NCBI GenBank assembly: GCA_947631865.1
Contig: CANRNF010000030.1
Span: forward strand, 1 to 33,655
Source of the DNA: an uncultured Oscillospiraceae bacterium
GTDB taxonomy: Bacteria > Bacillota > Clostridia > Oscillospirales > Oscillospiraceae
Direction: 5' to 3'
DNA length: 33,655 bases
Part shown: positions 8,294 through 15,935 of the stretch, piece by piece
Position numbering within the stretch: the stretch's first letter is position 1
How the letters are laid out: the number at the start of each line of letters is the position of its first letter
Made by a program: the position numbers and the translations under genes
The notes under the pieces: generated by a model
What the model was told of the DNA's origin: nothing
Database searches by the model: none
The model's input: only the letters and a program-made list of their open reading frames with translations

Positions 8294-9562
8294 TCAATGC
8301 CAAACGAACCAGCAGAACAGGTAGCCTGTCAGCACGGCGGCCAGGGTGAAGGGCACGCCGATGCGCATGAAGTCTTTGGTGCTGACTTCGTAATCCTGCC
8401 GGCGCAGGATGCCGATGGCGGTGATATTGGCGGAGGCGCCGATGGGGGTGATGTTGCCGCCCAGGGTGGCGCCGGTGAGAAGGCCAAAATACAAAAGGAT
8501 GGGCGAGCAGCCCATGGTGGCGGCGATGCCGGTGACGACAGGGAGCATGGTGGCCACGTAGGGGATGTTGTCCACGAAGGCGGAGATGAGCACCGAGCCC
8601 CAGACGATGATGGTGTACATCACGAACAGGTTGGACCCGCCCAGCCGGACGAACAGGTCCGCGATGGCGTCGATGACGCCGCCCCGGTTGATGCCCTCGA
8701 TGACGATGAACAGGCCCGCCAGCAGAAGGAGCGTCTGGTAGTCGATCTCCAAAAACGCCGCCTTCACATTATGCCAGCTCTTCTCCCGCAGGCGGGAGTG
8801 GATGGCGCCCACCAGAAACACGCTGCAGCAGATGATGCCGTTGGTGATGGCGGGCTTGCCGGGGATGAAGCTGGCACAGATGAGAAGCACCACCGTGCCC
8901 ACCAGCAGCCAGGTGGGGAAGTAGTTGGTCACCTCCGTCTTGTCGGGGATGGTGACCGGCTCCCGCTGGTCCCGGAACAGCCACAGGATGATGGGCACAG
9001 TCATGAGCGCGCCCAGTTCCACGGCCCAGAAGATGGAGAACTTCCCATCCATGAAGAAGAAGTCCAGAAAGTCCATGTCGGCGTAGCCGCCCAGCATGAT
9101 GGAGGTGGTGTCGCCCACCAGGGTGGCCGCGCCCTGCAGGTTGGAGCTCACAGCGATGGAGATCAGAAGCGGCACGGGGCTTACGCCCAGCTTCGCCGCG
9201 ATGGCGAGGCCCACCGGCGCCAGCATCAGCACCGTGGCCACGTTGTCCACGAAGGCGCTCACAACGCCGGCGAACAGGCTCATGGCCACCGCCACCCACA
9301 TGACGTTGGGCGTCTTGGTCAGCAGGACCTCCGCCATGCGGTTGGGCATCTTCGACTCGATGAACAGGCTCACCGTGCCCATGGTGCCGGCCAGCATCAT
9401 CAGCACGTTCCAATCCACCGCCCCGGCCAACTCCGACAGGGGCACGAAGCCCAGGACCACGTACAGCACAGCGCTGGACAAGGCCACCCAGGGCCGGTAC
9501 TTGGGCAGGGCGATCATCAGGCAGTAGGTGAGGATGAATAGGACCAGAGCGGTGACAGACAT
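8294..9562 (-). CDS. SLC13/ArsB/NhaD-superfamily transporter under manganese riboswitch control
   Basis: 422 residues, almost entirely hydrophobic with about 10-12 transmembrane segments. Two inverted halves each carry the hallmark AFVDN (SAFVDNVATV and SAFVDNIPYV), each followed by a conserved small-residue stretch (SSNLQGAATLVGD; TGATLGGNITPIG). This is the pattern of the ion transporter superfamily (ArsB, NhaD, SLC13, P-protein). Known members move anions, dicarboxylates, arsenite or sodium/protons. The start at 9562 is chosen because AAGGAGG lies 6 nt upstream; an upstream ATG at 9670 would translate the riboswitch. The leader at 9591-9732 matches a yybP-ykoY Mn2+ aptamer, so export of Mn2+ or of a Mn-linked solute is an inference. 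Annotation from sequence alone would stop at 'SLC13 family permease'. Confidence 0.88.
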   Translation of the reverse strand: MSVTALVLFILTYCLMIALPKYRPWVALSSAVLYVVLGFVPLSELAGAVDWNVLMMLAGTMGTVSLFIESKMPNRMAEVLLTKTPNVMWVAVAMSLFAGVVSAFVDNVATVLMLAPVGLAIAAKLGVSPVPLLISIAVSSNLQGAATLVGDTTSIMLGGYADMDFLDFFFMDGKFSIFWAVELGALMTVPIILWLFRDQREPVTIPDKTEVTNYFPTWLLVGTVVLLICASFIPGKPAITNGIICCSVFLVGAIHSRLREKSWHNVKAAFLEIDYQTLLLLAGLFIVIEGINRGGVIDAIADLFVRLGGSNLFVMYTIIVWGSVLISAFVDNIPYVATMLPVVTGIAATMGCSPILLYFGLLTGATLGGNITPIGASANITAIGILRRQDYEVSTKDFMRIGVPFTLAAVLTGYLFCWFVWH

Positions 9563-9590
9563 GGCGTTCCTCCTTCTTACATCAGGCATC

Positions 9591-9630
9591 AAAAAAAGAC
9601 TTTTACCGCGGGAAAGGCGCGGTAAAAGTC
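9591..9630 (-). terminator. Intrinsic terminator in the transporter leader (riboswitch expression platform)
   Basis: Read on the minus strand: a perfect 13-bp stem (GACTTTTACCGCG, 9618-9630, pairing with 9598-9610), a 7-nt loop, then seven T (9591-9597). The 5' arm contains the CTTTTAC that also closes P1 of the aptamer, so aptamer folding and terminator folding are mutually exclusive. It lies about 30 nt before the start codon. Confidence 0.9.
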
Positions 9631-9732
9631 TCGTTTCAGATGCAATATCTGCGGCGGCCCGGATCATCATGATGATCGTACTGACGAGACGCCGGACGCG
9701 GGCGGCTGCCCGCGCAAACTACTCCCTCTTAC
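9622..9732 (-). promoter_or_regulatory. yybP-ykoY (manganese-sensing) riboswitch aptamer
   Basis: Seen on the minus strand, in order: GTAAGAG (P1 5' strand), then GGAGTAG, a GC hairpin (GCGGGC/GCCCGC), CGTCAGTACG, an inner palindromic hairpin (GATCATC/GATGATC) closed by CGGCG/CGCCG, a hairpin CAGAT/ATCTG, then ACGAGACTTTTACC whose CTTTTAC pairs back to GTAAGAG. GGAGTAG, the CGTCA loop and the GAGAC-pyrimidine-ACC end are the conserved parts of the yybP-ykoY class, which binds Mn2+. Because the P1 3' strand is shared with the terminator, ligand binding should release transcription (an ON switch), as for known manganese exporters. Identification is by remembered consensus; a covariance-model search would settle it. 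Confidence 0.82.
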
Positions 9733-9740
9733 AGAACAAT

Positions 9741-9770
9741 ATTATAGTCCACCAGGGGCGGATATGTCAA
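9741..9770 (-). promoter_or_regulatory. Sigma-A promoter of the riboswitch-transporter transcript
   Basis: On the minus strand a perfect TTGACA (9765-9770), an 18-nt spacer and a perfect TATAAT (9741-9746). Transcription would start at about 9734, immediately before the aptamer P1 strand. Confidence 0.88.
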
Positions 9771-9815
9771 GAAGGCGTCATTTTTCAGCTGGAAAAGATC
9801 GTTAAAGAAAATTTC

Positions 9816-9844
9816 TTGACATCTTCTTTATATCTGCATATACT
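9816..9844 (+). promoter_or_regulatory. Promoter of the toxin-antitoxin operon with overlapping palindrome
   Basis: TTGACA (9816-9821), a 17-nt spacer, TATACT (9839-9844). A small inverted repeat, TATAT-CTGC-ATATA (9829-9842), overlaps the -10. It is a candidate site for autorepression by the antitoxin, which is usual for RelB/DinJ-type systems. The promoter is divergent from that of the transporter. Confidence 0.8.
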
Positions 9845-9870
9845 GAGAGTGAAAAAAGGGGGTGTAAAGC

Positions 9871-10137
9871 ATGGCCCAGACAGTGAATGTGAATTTTAAG
9901 CTGGACGCAGACGTAAAAAAGAGCATGGAGCAGGCCTGCGCCGATATGGGGCTGACTATGAGCGCCGCTTTCACCGTGTTTGCCAAAAAGGTCGGCCGGG
10001 AAAAGCGGATACCCTTTGAGATATCTGCCGATCCGTTCTTTTCCGAGAGCAATATGGCCCATCTGCGCCGGGGCGCGGCCGCGCTCAACGCCGGTAAGGG
10101 TGTGGAACATGAGCCCATCGAGGACGACAGCGAATGA
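9871..10137 (+). CDS. RelB/DinJ-family antitoxin
   Basis: 88 residues. The N-terminal part (TVNVNFKLDADVKKSMEQ followed by ADMGLTMSAAFTVFAKK) is the ribbon-helix-helix typical of RelB/DinJ antitoxins: a beta strand and two helices for DNA binding. The C-terminal part is charged and would wrap the toxin. The gene overlaps the toxin gene by four bases (ATGA), so the two are translationally coupled, with the antitoxin made first as expected. GGGGGTG precedes the ATG by about 6 nt. Its role is to neutralise the YoeB-like RNase encoded next and, with it, repress the operon promoter at 9816-9844. Confidence 0.93.
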   Translation: MAQTVNVNFKLDADVKKSMEQACADMGLTMSAAFTVFAKKVGREKRIPFEISADPFFSESNMAHLRRGAAALNAGKGVEHEPIEDDSE

Positions 10138-10394
10138 AGAAGGTTTGGTTCGACGAGGCCTGGGACGATTATCTGTACTGGCTGACCCAGGACAGGAAAA
10201 CGCTCAGACGCATCAACGCCCTGATCCGAGACATAGAGCGGGGAAGCTTTGACGGCATCGGCAGTCCCGAACCGCTGAAGGGGGATTTGAGCGGCTTCTG
10301 GAGCCGGCGAATCGACCAGACGAACCGGCTCGTCTACCGCGTCAGCGGCGGGGTGCTGGAGATCCTGTCCTGCCGGGGACATTATGATGATTGA
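10134..10394 (+). CDS. yoeB: YoeB-family mRNA interferase toxin
   Basis: 86 residues, closely matching the length and pattern of YoeB: WDDYLYW near the N-terminus, PEPLKG, LSGFWSRRID, NRLVYRV, and a terminal CRGHY. The catalytic positions known from Escherichia coli YoeB are all in place: Glu46, Arg65, His83 and Tyr84. YoeB binds the ribosomal A site and cuts mRNA there; the toxin is held inactive by its antitoxin. It looks intact. A terminator hairpin starts at the last base of the stop codon, so the operon has two genes only. Confidence 0.95.
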   Translation: MKKVWFDEAWDDYLYWLTQDRKTLRRINALIRDIERGSFDGIGSPEPLKGDLSGFWSRRIDQTNRLVYRVSGGVLEILSCRGHYDD

Positions 10395-10425
10395 ACAGAG
10401 GACGGGAGACCGTCCTCTGTTTGCT
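10394..10425 (+). terminator. Terminator of the toxin-antitoxin operon
   Basis: A perfect 12-bp stem (AACAGAGGACGG, 10394-10405; complement 10410-10421), a GAGA tetraloop, then TGCTTT. The T run is short. It may also stop the convergent AraC-type gene. Confidence 0.75.
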
Positions 10426-10439
10426 TTGCGCCCTGGAAG

Positions 10440-11300
10440 TCACTTCTCCCTGACCGGGACCCAGATCTCGCTGGTATAGTCCGGCGAGGACATGTCCCCG
10501 TCGGGGTAAGCCTCTATGTCCAGCTCGTAGGTGGGCTCGTACCGGGACGAGGGGAAGTATTCCGTGATGATCCGGTGCCAGAGCTGCTGGATGGCTTTCG
10601 GCATGGGGCCGCGGCAGGGAAACACTGCCCAGGTCTGAGCGGGGATGACCGTCCGGCGGAAGCCCTCCGGCACGGAGCCGCCGCAGTCCGCGGCGATGGC
10701 GTAATCAAAGGTCTTCTCGTCTGAGGGGGCGTTGCCGTAGCAGACGCCGTAAACAAAGGTCTTGTCCGGGGCCTGGGCCAGGAGCTTTTCCAGCGTCCCG
10801 TCCGCCTGGGCGCGGGTCCAGAAGTCAGGGATGGTATTTTCGTTCTGGGAGTCCACGATCGTGTGCTGTTCCACCCGCTCCAGCAGGGTGAGGGCGGGCT
10901 TTTCCATGATCTTGCAGTCCATGATATGACCACCTTTCAGTGTGATATGCACGGTGAAGGGCTCAAAGGATCGGGGATGGGCTCCGCGGCGCACCTCTGA
11001 GGGTGTGACGCCGTGGAAGCGCTGAAAGGCCCGGGCAAAACTCTCCGGGCTCTCATAGCCGTACTTCAGCGCCACGTCCAGGACCTTTCCATCTCCGGCG
11101 GCCAATTCCCTGCCGGCTTCGGCCAGCCGCCGGGAGCGGACGTATTCGCCCAGACTCATGCCGCAGAGGACGCCGAAAAGACGCTGGAAGTAGAAGGGAG
11201 AGCAGGCCGCCTCCCGGGCGGCGGCGGAGATATCCAGCTCCCCGGTCAGATGCGCCTCGATATAGTCCAGCGCCCGCTGGAACCCGGTCATCCAATCCAT
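10440..11300 (-). CDS. AraC-family regulator with GyrI-like effector-binding domain
   Basis: 286 residues. Residues ~8-105 hold two helix-turn-helix units of the AraC/XylS type (LDISAAAREAACSPFYFQRLF; KVLDVALKYGYESPESFARAFQRFHGVTPSEVR), placed at the N-terminus. Residues ~125-286 form a GyrI-like/SOUL-type ligand-binding domain with the WxVFPCRGPMP segment and the final TSEIWVPV. Proteins with this layout (Rob, SoxS-like and Bmr/EmrR-like regulators) sense small hydrophobic molecules and act on nearby or distant genes. The start is at 11300 because AAGGAGG lies 6 nt upstream; the longer frame to 11420 has no ribosome site. The target genes cannot be told from the neighbourhood. Confidence 0.9.
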   Translation of the reverse strand: MDWMTGFQRALDYIEAHLTGELDISAAAREAACSPFYFQRLFGVLCGMSLGEYVRSRRLAEAGRELAAGDGKVLDVALKYGYESPESFARAFQRFHGVTPSEVRRGAHPRSFEPFTVHITLKGGHIMDCKIMEKPALTLLERVEQHTIVDSQNENTIPDFWTRAQADGTLEKLLAQAPDKTFVYGVCYGNAPSDEKTFDYAIAADCGGSVPEGFRRTVIPAQTWAVFPCRGPMPKAIQQLWHRIITEYFPSSRYEPTYELDIEAYPDGDMSSPDYTSEIWVPVREK

Positions 11301-11385
11301 AGGGACCCTCCTTCCGTGTGCCGCCATCATACCCTGCCGGGGCGGCGCTGTCCTGACATTTTCTGCCCTTTTCAGCCAGATGAAG

Positions 11386-11410
11386 CGGCCCGCTGGAAAA
11401 CAGCGGGCCG
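11386..11410 (-). terminator. GC hairpin after mnmG, possible weak terminator
   Basis: Inverted repeat CGGCCCGCTG/CAGCGGGCCG with a 5-nt loop, 7 nt beyond the mnmG stop. No T run follows on the minus strand, so termination may be weak or factor-dependent. Confidence 0.45.
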
Positions 11411-11416
11411 TAAGCG

Positions 11417-13216
11417 TCATTTTTCCTTCTCCGTCCAGATCATGAGGGCGGTGAGGTCGGCGGGGGAGACACCGGAGATGCGGCTGGCCTGGCCAAAGCT
11501 CACCGGGCGGATGGCGGTCAGTTTCTGGCGCGCCTCCGTGCGCAGGCCGGGGACGGCGTCATAGTCGATATCCGCTGGTATACGGCGGCGCTCCATCTTC
11601 GAGAAGGCCTCCACCTCCCGGAGCTGCCGCTGGATATATCCCTCATATTTTATGGATATTTCCACTTCCTCGATGACGGCCCGGGGGAGAGCGGGACGGT
11701 TCGGGTCCTGATCGGCCAGGGAATCATACGTATTCTCGGGCCTTTTCAGGGGCTGATAGAGTTTGCCCTTTTTGAGGCGGGCGATCTCAGAATCGACCTG
11801 TGAATATTTATCCAGCGTGCGCTGGTACTGTTCCCGGCTCACCAGCCCCAAGTCGTATCCGATGTATGCAAGTCGTTTATCGGCGTTATCCTGCCGGTGG
11901 AGAAGGCGGTATTCGCTGCGGCTCGTCATCATCCGATAGGGCTCCTCGGTGCCCTTGGTCACCAGGTCGTCGATGAGCGCGCCGATGTATCCCTGGTCCC
12001 GGCGGATGATCACCGGGTCTTTGCCCTGGATCTTCCGGGCGGCGTTGACCCCGGCCACCCAGCCCTGGACGGCGGCCTCCTCATAGCCGGAGGAGCCGTT
12101 GAACTGGCCCGCGCCGTAGAGGCCGGATATCTTCTTTGTCTCCAGGGTGGCGTACAGCTCCGTGGGGTCCAGGCAGTCGTACTCGATGGCGTAGGCCGGG
12201 CGGGTGAATTCCGCGTGTTCCAGGCCGGGGATGGTGCGGACCATGGCGATCTGCACGTCCTCGGGCAGGGAGGAGGACAGGCCCTGGATATAGAGCTCGT
12301 CGGTGTTCAGCCCCATGGGCTCGATGAAAAGCTGGTGGCGGGGCTTGTCCGGGAAGGTGACGATCTTCGTCTCGATGCTGGGGCAGTACCGGGGGCCCAC
12401 GCCCTGGATCACTCCGTCGTAGAGGGGGCTCCGGTCCAGGTTCTCCCGGATGATCCGATGGGTCTCGGCGTTGGTGTAGGTGAGCCAGCACACCGCCTGG
12501 TTTTGGGGCGGGGCGTCGGTGGAGAAGGAGAAGGGCTGGGGGTCCGGGTCGCCGGGCTGCATCTCCATTTTGGAGAAGTCCACGCTGCGGGCGTTGACCC
12601 TGGGCGGGGTGCCGGTCTTGAACCTGCGCATGCGAAGGCCCAGAGATTTGAGGCAGTCGGTGAGGGGCAGCGCCGCGGCCAGCCCGTCCGGCCCGGAGGC
12701 GCGCACCGCCTCGCCGGTGATGGTCCGGCCGCCCAGATAGGTGCCGGAGGCCACGATCACGGCCTTGGTGCGCACAACGGCGCCCTTGTCCGTGGTGACG
12801 GATACCACGCGGCCGTCCTCCACGGCGATGGAGATGACCTCACCCTGGCGGACGTAGAGGTGCTCCTGCCGTTCCAGGGTGTGCTTCATGATCTCCTGAT
12901 ACCGGCGGCGGTCCGCCTGGGCCCGGAGGGAGTGGACGGCGGGCCCCTTGCCCACGTTCAGCATGCGGTACTGGATGCAGGCCTTGTCCGCGGCCTTGCC
13001 CATCTCGCCGCCCAGAGCGTCCAGTTCCCGGACCAGATGGCCCTTGCCCGTACCGCCAATGGCCGGGTTGCAGGGCATGTTGCCCACGGCGTCCAGGCTC
13101 ACGGTGTAGCACGCCGTCTCCAGACCAAGGCGCGCGGCGGCCAGAGCCGCCTCGATGCCCGCATGGCCCGCGCCGATGACCACGATATCCACTTGTCCCG
13201 CGTCATACGTTCTCAT
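11417..13216 (-). CDS. mnmG: tRNA uridine-5-carboxymethylaminomethylation enzyme MnmG (GidA)
   Basis: 599 residues. The FAD-binding Rossmann motif [13 protein letters not shown] lies at ~13-25. The first family signature [17 protein letters not shown] follows, then [20 protein letters not shown], and the second signature region [13 protein letters not shown] with [14 protein letters not shown]. The C-terminal helical domain that recognises tRNA and MnmE is complete (ending in [10 protein letters not shown]). With MnmE, MnmG installs the cmnm5 group at U34 of certain tRNAs using FAD, NADH, glycine and folate. The family-like start [15 protein letters not shown] at 13216 has no Shine-Dalgarno at normal distance, and the promoter at 13224-13252 predicts a transcript starting at the ATG. 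In many Bacillota mnmG follows mnmE and precedes rsmG; neither is seen next to it here. Confidence 0.96.
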   Translation of the reverse strand: MRTYDAGQVDIVVIGAGHAGIEAALAAARLGLETACYTVSLDAVGNMPCNPAIGGTGKGHLVRELDALGGEMGKAADKACIQYRMLNVGKGPAVHSLRAQADRRRYQEIMKHTLERQEHLYVRQGEVISIAVEDGRVVSVTTDKGAVVRTKAVIVASGTYLGGRTITGEAVRASGPDGLAAALPLTDCLKSLGLRMRRFKTGTPPRVNARSVDFSKMEMQPGDPDPQPFSFSTDAPPQNQAVCWLTYTNAETHRIIRENLDRSPLYDGVIQGVGPRYCPSIETKIVTFPDKPRHQLFIEPMGLNTDELYIQGLSSSLPEDVQIAMVRTIPGLEHAEFTRPAYAIEYDCLDPTELYATLETKKISGLYGAGQFNGSSGYEEAAVQGWVAGVNAARKIQGKDPVIIRRDQGYIGALIDDLVTKGTEEPYRMMTSRSEYRLLHRQDNADKRLAYIGYDLGLVSREQYQRTLDKYSQVDSEIARLKKGKLYQPLKRPENTYDSLADQDPNRPALPRAVIEEVEISIKYEGYIQRQLREVEAFSKMERRRIPADIDYDAVPGLRTEARQKLTAIRPVSFGQASRISGVSPADLTALMIWTEKEK

Positions 13217-13223
13217 AGGCGCT

Positions 13224-13252
13224 ATTGTACTCCAAAGTCCGCCCCGCCGCAA
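13224..13252 (-). promoter_or_regulatory. Promoter of mnmG, predicting a leaderless transcript
   Basis: On the minus strand TTGCGG (13247-13252), a 17-nt spacer, TACAAT (13224-13229). The expected transcription start 7-8 nt further on is 13217-13216, the A of the mnmG ATG. Confidence 0.6.
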
Positions 13253-13265
13253 GTGCGGTATTTCG

Positions 13266-13294
13266 TTGACTTTGGCCGGGGGATGGTGTACTCT
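13266..13294 (+). promoter_or_regulatory. Promoter of tRNA-Leu
   Basis: TTGACT (13266-13271), a 17-nt spacer, TACTCT (13289-13294), ending 10 nt before the tRNA. It is back to back with the mnmG promoter. Confidence 0.6.
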
Positions 13295-13304
13295 ATTAGT
13301 GTAC

Positions 13305-13391
13305 GCCGGCGTGGTGGAATTGGCAGACACCAGGGACTTAAAATCCCTTGTCCCTCGGGACGTGCGGGTTCAAGCCCCGCCGCCGGTACCA
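13305..13391 (+). tRNA. tRNA-Leu (anticodon UAA)
   Basis: 87 nt including an encoded CCA. The acceptor stem GCCGGCG pairs with CGCCGGT; the G1-U72 end pair is also present in E. coli tRNA-Leu(UAA). The D arm is GTGGAATTGGCAGAC. The anticodon stem AGGGA/TCCCT carries loop CTTAAAA, so the anticodon TAA is at 13339-13341. The long class II variable arm (GTCCC-TC-GGGAC) is typical of leucine, and the T arm is GCGGG-TTCAAGC-CCCGC. It reads UUA/UUG leucine codons. Confidence 0.97.
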
Positions 13392-13396
13392 CGTCA

Positions 13397-13467
13397 GAAG
13401 CGCCTTGGAGATTCGAGGTCCTGGCAAGCCAGGCCCCCTCATCGGCCAAGGCGCTTCTTCCTTTTTC
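13397..13467 (+). terminator. Terminator of tRNA-Leu, branched
   Basis: A 12-bp outer stem (GAAGCGCCTTGG, 13397-13408, with 13446-13457) encloses an inner hairpin CCTGG/CCAGG and is followed by TTCCTTTTT. Confidence 0.8.
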
Positions 13468-13486
13468 CCGCGGGACCCACTTCGTT

Positions 13487-13504
13487 GGGCTCCCGTGGGA
13501 GCCC
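13487..13504. repeat. GC-rich palindrome GGGCTCCC-GT-GGGAGCCC
   Basis: A perfect 8-bp inverted repeat with a 2-nt loop, inside a larger self-complementary stretch (13470-13510) between the tRNA-Leu terminator and the DUF262-HNH gene. It could stop the minus-strand operon or be a dispersed palindromic element; no T run supports either firmly. Confidence 0.4.
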
Positions 13505-13547
13505 CGGGGAACAAGGTGTTATTTTTATAACCCTCCGGGCGCTTACA

Positions 13548-14657
13548 TTATTGTTGGGCGCCCTTTTTCAGGTTGCAGTCACGGCAGAGCATTTGGCAGT
13601 TATCCGGCACGGTCTTGCCGCCCCGGACCCAGGGGGTGATGTGGTCGGCGTGCATCTGGTCAAACTCAAAGGCCTGCCCGCAGATGGCGCACTTATGCCC
13701 CTGACGCTCATAGGCGGCCAGGGCGTCCCGGCGGTCAAACGCACGGATGGACAGCTTCCGCACATCGCCGGTCAGCAGATATTCGTATATACCAGATTTG
13801 CGGGTCACGTCCTCGTCTCCCATCAGGCGCTGGACCTCTGCCTCCAGCGTCTGGGGGTCCAGATCTGTCCGCTTGCCGTGCTCGTTGAACAGCAGCCCCC
13901 AGGGCAGGCCCTTCATCTCCCGGCGGGTCTTGGGGAAGATAGCCTGCACCCAGTCGATGACGGAGCGGAAGTAATTCCAAAGCTGCACGGCGCTGGGGTC
14001 GTCCTGATGCCGGGCCATGTATTGCTCGATAGCCTCCCCCTCGGCGCTGGCCGCCCAGAGGATGGCCGTCTCCAGATACTCCTGGCGGATGGAAGAGCCT
14101 TTTAAGTAGTCCCCGGCCAGGGTGCCGGCGGCGCAGCCGGTCTTGGAAAAATACTTCTTCGCGCTGGAGGTCCAGCTGCCGGCATAGACGGCGTTTCGAA
14201 GCTCCTGGTCGGTGAGCTGCTCCCCGGCGATGTTGATGATGCGGAACCAGTCCAGCTTCTCGCTGTCCGTGCCGTCACAGACGTACACGAAAAGAGGGTA
14301 GTTCATGATCTGCAGCTTTATGTCGAGGGGCAGATTATAGAAGTACTTGTCGTCCACAGAGAAGGAGCCGTCCACGTACTCGCACAGGGAGATGGTGCGC
14401 TGCTGGCCGTCCAGGACCTCGAACCCATCGGAGCCGTCCTCCTTTTTTACCTTGCACCAGTAGATGACGTTCAGGGGCAGGCCCTTCATCACTGTGCGGA
14501 TGACCTCGTCCCGCTGGGCGTCCTTGTAGACGAATTCCCGCTGGTACCGGGGGCGGATGTCCAGCCGGCCGTCATAGCCGACAACGCCCTCCTCCGCGTC
14601 GTTGAAATAGCCCTGGTACACTTGGCCGACGGTGACACGTAATTCATCTATCTCCAT
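13548..14657 (-). CDS. DUF262 protein with C-terminal HNH nuclease domain
   Basis: 369 residues. The N-terminal half is a DUF262/GmrS-type ParB-like domain: [10 protein letters not shown] at ~36-45 and the nucleotide-site signature VLDGQQRT at ~81-88. The C-terminus (~310-365) is an HNH nuclease: a CAICG zinc-knuckle pair, then [12 protein letters not shown] with the catalytic histidine region, then CRDCNLKKG. In GmrSD, BrxU and SspE, DUF262 couples NTP hydrolysis to nuclease attack on foreign or modified DNA. Here both parts are in one chain. The ATG directly follows the methylase stop codon (TAA-ATG), with GAAGGAGG just inside the methylase gene, so the two are one operon. That pairing suggests a restriction partner for the methylase, which is inference. 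Confidence 0.88.
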   Translation of the reverse strand: MEIDELRVTVGQVYQGYFNDAEEGVVGYDGRLDIRPRYQREFVYKDAQRDEVIRTVMKGLPLNVIYWCKVKKEDGSDGFEVLDGQQRTISLCEYVDGSFSVDDKYFYNLPLDIKLQIMNYPLFVYVCDGTDSEKLDWFRIINIAGEQLTDQELRNAVYAGSWTSSAKKYFSKTGCAAGTLAGDYLKGSSIRQEYLETAILWAASAEGEAIEQYMARHQDDPSAVQLWNYFRSVIDWVQAIFPKTRREMKGLPWGLLFNEHGKRTDLDPQTLEAEVQRLMGDEDVTRKSGIYEYLLTGDVRKLSIRAFDRRDALAAYERQGHKCAICGQAFEFDQMHADHITPWVRGGKTVPDNCQMLCRDCNLKKGAQQ

Positions 14658-15830
14658 TTATGTTTCCTCCTTCGGCGGTTCCGGGTGTTTATTGCGGATG
14701 AGGATGCGGGAATAGGGGAGCTTGCCAGGCAGCCCATTGTCATTTATCCTCAATGAGTTCCCTGCTTTTCGTTCTGTGACGGTATATGGCGTTGACCATA
14801 TGCACACGCCGTCCTTGAGATATTGAATTTCATCACCAACGACTTTATGTACCATAGTTTTGGGAACATCGGTTGCCATGCCGATTATCTCAAACTGTTC
14901 TGGGTTATATTGGTCTAAAAAGGTATCAGGCACACCTATCATGCCGGTATAGTCGCAAGGGATATTTGCCGTTTGAGAAACATCAATACCGTCATAATTG
15001 TAGTAGCGTGGGTAGTCCTCCGGTCGATAGCGCTTGACCAATATCAACTCTTCATGGCGCTTCTTGATATCGAGATTGGTCAGCCAAATGGATGGGCTTC
15101 TTGTCATGTATTCGCCATTATCAATGATATAGCCAGACGCCCTATTGCTTTCTATTAGCTGCTCAATATAGCTTTTAGGGGACATGAAATGCAGGTCAGT
15201 TGATATAGGGGTCATACCCACCCAAACCTTGTTTTCTTTGATAAGTGGAAATATTTCTTTGTAATGAAGCGCACTTTTGGGGCCAATGATCACAAACTTC
15301 TTCTCACGCTCCATCAGCGTGGCCACGTACTCCCGGAACAAAGAAAAAGGCGGGTTGGTGACAACGATGTCCGCCTCGTCCAGCAGGGCCAGGCACTCCA
15401 GGGAGCGGAAGTCGCCGTCGCCCTCCAGCTCGGTCAGTTCATTCTCCCCCGACTTGAACAGTTCTGCCACGTCCAGCATATCTACGCTGCCGTCCCCGGT
15501 CGTGTCGTAGACCCGGGTCACCACCGCCTTATAGGGGCGGTTTTTTGTTTCCTCCCCGCCGGTCACATCGGACAGGGACAGACGCCGGTCGGCGATGGGG
15601 GAGCCGGCATAGCAGGTGGCGATCAGCTTCTTCAGTCCCAGCCGGTTGAAATTTAAAACAAAGTACTTAAAAAAACTGCTCTCGAAGGGGTCGTCGCAGT
15701 TACAGAAAACGGTCTTGCCTTGGAAGTGCTTTTTATAATGGCGCAGTTCCTTCTCGATATCCGTGAGCTGGGTATAGAATTCATCCTTTCGGGCTTTGGC
15801 CGCCGCGTTGAGGTTTGCATTCCCTGCCAT
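14658..15830 (-). CDS. EcoRI-family adenine-specific DNA methyltransferase
   Basis: 390 residues. The N-terminal part (NAAAKARKDEFYTQLTDIEKEL, then FCNCDDPFESSFFKYF) and the catalytic motif IVVTNPPFSLF at ~155-165 match the EcoRI modification methylase family, which transfers methyl from SAM to adenine N6. The start at 15830 follows GGAGGTG by 5 nt; an upstream in-frame ATG (15857) falls within the promoter. The DNA encoding the C-terminal half (about 14,740-15,340) is clearly richer in A+T than both the N-terminal half and the flanking genes, and the change lies just beyond the NPPF motif. This suggests a mosaic gene with an imported specificity-determining half. The promoter at 15858-15886 carries an operator, and the regulator gene is divergent. 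Confidence 0.88.
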   Translation of the reverse strand: MAGNANLNAAAKARKDEFYTQLTDIEKELRHYKKHFQGKTVFCNCDDPFESSFFKYFVLNFNRLGLKKLIATCYAGSPIADRRLSLSDVTGGEETKNRPYKAVVTRVYDTTGDGSVDMLDVAELFKSGENELTELEGDGDFRSLECLALLDEADIVVTNPPFSLFREYVATLMEREKKFVIIGPKSALHYKEIFPLIKENKVWVGMTPISTDLHFMSPKSYIEQLIESNRASGYIIDNGEYMTRSPSIWLTNLDIKKRHEELILVKRYRPEDYPRYYNYDGIDVSQTANIPCDYTGMIGVPDTFLDQYNPEQFEIIGMATDVPKTMVHKVVGDEIQYLKDGVCIWSTPYTVTERKAGNSLRINDNGLPGKLPYSRILIRNKHPEPPKEET

Positions 15831-15857
15831 GACCGCACCTCCACAAATGATGGCCAC

Positions 15858-15886
15858 ATTTTAGTAAAGATATTTACTAAAGTCAA
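15858..15886 (-). promoter_or_regulatory. Promoter of the methylase operon
   Basis: On the minus strand TTGACT (15881-15886), a 17-nt spacer, TAAAAT (15858-15863). The spacer is filled by the inverted repeat at 15860-15881, so a bound regulator would block polymerase. Confidence 0.75.
15860..15881. promoter_or_regulatory. Operator: perfect 9-bp inverted repeat plus a third half-site
   Basis: TTTAGTAAA (15860-15868), 4-nt spacer GATA, TTTACTAAA (15873-15881). A third half-site TAGTAAA lies at 15887-15893, in the -35 region of the divergent regulator gene. The symmetry suits a dimeric HTH protein, presumably the one encoded at 15936-16142. Repression of the methylase operon and feedback on the regulator are inferred from position. 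Confidence 0.78.
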
Positions 15887-15935
15887 TAGTAAACATCTGT
15901 ACTGGGGTATACTCCCTCTGACAGGGGGTGAGGTC

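Noticed and set aside
8255-9541. A 428-codon plus-strand frame over the transporter gene
   Set aside because: His/Gln/Gly/Asp-rich antisense translation of a membrane protein gene; no ribosome site or promoter.
13305-13570. The DUF262-methylase module as an island integrated into tRNA-Leu
   Set aside because: No integrase and no repeated copy of the tRNA 3' end was found within the module or at its far side, so integration at the tRNA cannot be supported.
11897-13639. A 580-codon plus-strand frame over mnmG and tRNA-Leu
   Set aside because: It runs through mnmG, which is certain, and through a tRNA and its terminator.
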